A stretch of 64,000 nt of DNA, from contig NZ_OCSR01000001.1 of the NCBI RefSeq assembly GCF_900230185.1, forward strand, positions 4,278,001 to 4,342,000. Reading direction: 5' to 3'. This DNA comes from Burkholderia sp. OK233 (lineage in GTDB: Bacteria; Pseudomonadota; Gammaproteobacteria; Burkholderiales; Burkholderiaceae). Positions 62,008-64,000 of this stretch are shown piece by piece. Within the stretch, counting starts at the first letter, position 1. Each line of letters begins with the position of its first letter. Both the position numbers and the translations under genes were made by a program. The notes below the pieces were generated by a model that was not told where the DNA came from, made no database searches, and saw nothing but the letters and a program-made list of their open reading frames with translations.

Positions 62008-64000
62008 GCACGTTCGAGCGGAACTCTTCCGCGCCGCCGGAGCTTGACGACATCGGGGTGAATTTGCCGGCGCCGGCCGATTTCAGCACTGCGCTTGCCG
62101 AAGGGTTCGCGCGCCGCATCGGCACGTTGGCGCGACGTGGCGGCGCGTCGGGCGAGGCGGTGAAGTGGGCTGCGCGGGCCGCCTTTGCCGCGAGCCGCGC
62201 GACTGCCGAAGGGCACGTGTGCCTGCCGCTTGCCGTGCTGGCGCGCCGCTTCGATGCATCGAGCGTGGAAGTGCGCGCGGCGCTGTTCGCAAGCGGTATG
62301 GCTAGCGACGGTTCGCAAAGTGCCGCGGCGTTGCGGCCGCTGGTGATCGATGGGCAAGGGCGGCTGTATCTGGCGCGCTACTACGACTACGAGCGGCGTC
62401 TCGCACGCTCGCTGGTTGCGCATGCGGGTGCCAGTGCCGGTATAAGCGCAAACGCGGACACGACCGCTCAAACGCTGCGTGAACGTCTGCTGCGTTATTT
62501 CGGGCCCCCGCAGGACGATAAAGTCGACTGGCAACGTGTCGCGGCAGTCATGGCGCTGTCCGGGCGCTTGACGATCGTCAGCGGCGGCCCAGGTACCGGC
62601 AAGACAACTACGGTGGTTGGCGTACTTGCCTGTTTGCTGGATGCGCGGGCCGATCTGCGAATTGCATTGGCGGCGCCCACCGGCAAAGCCGCGCAACGCA
62701 TGCAGGAAGCCTTGCTCGCACGTGCCGGCGATTTGCCGCCCGAACTTGCAGCGCGCTTGCCGCAGACGTCGTACACGTTGCATCGCCTACTAGGCTCCGG
62801 GCCGGGGGGGCGCTTCCGGCATCATCGCGACAACCCGCTGCCTTACGACGTCGTCGTGATCGACGAGGCGTCGATGATCGACGTTGCGATGGCGGCGCAT
62901 CTGCTTGATGCCATTGCGCCGCAGACGCGTCTCGTGATGCTGGGTGACAAAGACCAGCTCGCTGCCGTCGAGGCTGGTGCGGTGTTCGCCGAGCTCAGCG
63001 CTCGGCCTGCTTTCACGCAGAACGGACTGCAGCGGATTGCTGAGGCGCTTGGCATCGAAGCGGCGCGGTTGTCGCAAGCACTACCAGAGGCGTCGAACGG
63101 CTTCGACGAAGGGCCTGACGATCTTTTCGCGCAAACGGGTGCGCCGGACGATTTCGATCCTCCGCCTGGCGATTTGTCCGTCGATGCCGATGCGGGCGGT
63201 GTCTTCGGTGGACCGTCCGGCGACGATCTGTTTACGGGCACCGCGGCGCCCGCTGCCGGAGCACCGTTGTTGCCGTCGTCTTCGCGAGAGGCATCGGCAT
63301 CAGGAACGGCATCCGGATCAGGGTCGGCAGCAGGAGCAAAGTTGCCACTGCCTTTACCTTCGCCCGCTCAAAACCCGCTCGCCGACTGCGTCGTCTGGCT
63401 CGAGCGCAACTATCGATTCGGCCTTGAATCGCCGATCGGCCGTTTGTCGCTCGCGATTCGCAACGGTGCGGCCGGCGCGGCGCTCGAAGTCCTGCGCTTC
63501 GATCCGGCCGAACCCTGCGCAGCGGCGCTGTACGAAGACACGCATGCGACGCTCGCTGATCGCACCGTCGTGCGGCTCGCCGCAGGTTTTGGACCGTACG
63601 CGGATGCGCTCGCCGAAGCACTAGCCGCGGATACACCGGACCCATTGCCGCTCTTCGAGGCACTGAACCGTTTTCGAATTCTGTGCGCGACCCGCTCGGG
63701 GCCGCGCGGCGTCGATCAGGTGAATGCCGCGATGGCCGCACAGGTGCGGCGCGCTGCCGGCGTGACGCTGGCGGTAGGCGCGCAGTGGTTCGCCGGACGC
63801 CCGGTTATGGTGGCGCGCAACGATTACGCGCTTGGTCTGTTCAACGGCGACATCGGCATTGCGCTGCCGGGTGCGGGCGGTGCGTTGCGCGTGTATTTCC
63901 GTACTGGTGACGGCGGTCTGCGTGCCGTATCGCCTGCTGCACTGCCGCCGCACGATACGGCTTTCGCGCTCACGGTTCATAAGTCGCAAGGCTCGGAGTT
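62004..64000 (+). CDS. recD: Exodeoxyribonuclease V alpha subunit RecD (3' end outside window)
   Basis: The gene opens on the ATG at 62004 overlapping the recB stop and remains open to the window end (665 codons visible). Walker A VSGGPGTGKTTTVVG lies near residue 193, motif II YDVVVIDEASMID near 285, and motif III MLGDKDQLAAVEAGAVFAEL near 312. The late motif TAFALTVHKSQGSE is at the very edge. An insertion of about 100 residues (roughly 352-455), rich in Asp, Gly, Pro, Ala and Ser, separates the domains. It contains two related acidic DDLF-type units. RecD is the fast 5'-3' helicase and regulator of the RecBCD nuclease; the insert is probably a flexible linker. Confidence 0.95.
   Translation, partial: MSTFERNSSAPPELDDIGVNLPAPADFSTALAEGFARRIGTLARRGGASGEAVKWAARAAFAASRATAEGHVCLPLAVLARRFDASSVEVRAALFASGMASDGSQSAAALRPLVIDGQGRLYLARYYDYERRLARSLVAHAGASAGISANADTTAQTLRERLLRYFGPPQDDKVDWQRVAAVMALSGRLTIVSGGPGTGKTTTVVGVLACLLDARADLRIALAAPTGKAAQRMQEALLARAGDLPPELAARLPQTSYTLHRLLGSGPGGRFRHHRDNPLPYDVVVIDEASMIDVAMAAHLLDAIAPQTRLVMLGDKDQLAAVEAGAVFAELSARPAFTQNGLQRIAEALGIEAARLSQALPEASNGFDEGPDDLFAQTGAPDDFDPPPGDLSVDADAGGVFGGPSGDDLFTGTAAPAAGAPLLPSSSREASASGTASGSGSAAGAKLPLPLPSPAQNPLADCVVWLERNYRFGLESPIGRLSLAIRNGAAGAALEVLRFDPAEPCAAALYEDTHATLADRTVVRLAAGFGPYADALAEALAADTPDPLPLFEALNRFRILCATRSGPRGVDQVNAAMAAQVRRAAGVTLAVGAQWFAGRPVMVARNDYALGLFNGDIGIALPGAGGALRVYFRTGDGGLRAVSPAALPPHDTAFALTVHKSQGSE

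Overview
The window looks like a chromosomal segment of a Burkholderia/Paraburkholderia-type betaproteobacterium. This is inferred from the high GC, the gene style and the types of organosulfur, AmtB, RecCBD and FUSC genes present; no rRNA or other taxonomic marker is in view. Coding density is high. I see no tRNA, rRNA, CRISPR array, prophage or insertion sequence.

Region 1 (1-21070) is a large organosulfur-type scavenging locus. On the + strand are two tandem family-5 solute-binding proteins (the first cut by the window edge), two DppB/DppC-type permeases and a double ATPase. Converging on it is a 12-gene minus-strand operon (21070 down to 6611). It encodes a sulfonate-type binding protein, two SsuC-like permeases, an SsuB-like ATPase, a DszA/NtaA-type flavin monooxygenase, a TauD-type dioxygenase, an SfnG/SsuD-type flavin monooxygenase and a DszB-like sulfinate desulfinase homologue. 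These are followed by a third family-5 binding protein, an aldo/keto reductase, a fourth family-5 binding protein and an amidase. The DszB homologue would usually be labelled a transporter binding protein, but it lacks a signal peptide and keeps the Cys/His/Arg/Gly active-site set.

Region 2 (21348-31508) is a hydroxy-acid or organic-acid catabolic neighbourhood: an MFS transporter, an FMN L-2-hydroxyacid dehydrogenase, an IclR regulator, and a minus-strand operon of a GlcD-like FAD oxidase, a PotD/PotA-type ABC transporter with a fused PotB-PotC permease, and a DapA-family lyase. Region 3 (31818-38244) is a + strand operon: flavin monooxygenase-like protein, second sulfonate-type ABC transporter, SoxC-like molybdenum sulfite dehydrogenase and a lipoprotein cytochrome c. 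It reads as import, C-S cleavage and oxidation of released sulfite. The 309-bp divergent region between regions 2 and 3 carries striking palindromes.

Region 4 (38338-52269) holds mostly housekeeping and stress genes: an acyltransferase, a DUF1801 protein, a fluoride module (crcB with a recognisable fluoride riboswitch, divergent from a DUF190 gene), amtB with a sigma-54 promoter, an orphan histidine kinase, a DJ-1/PfpI protein, a decayed GNAT gene, a small lipoprotein, an Rrf2 regulator and NAD(P)-binding reductase sharing one operator motif, a large MscS-type channel, and a cysteine-dioxygenase-family gene divergent from an Lrp regulator. Region 5 (52284-64000) has a YccS-like FUSC membrane protein divergent from recC-recB-recD, whose genes overlap by ATGA; recD runs off the end of the window.
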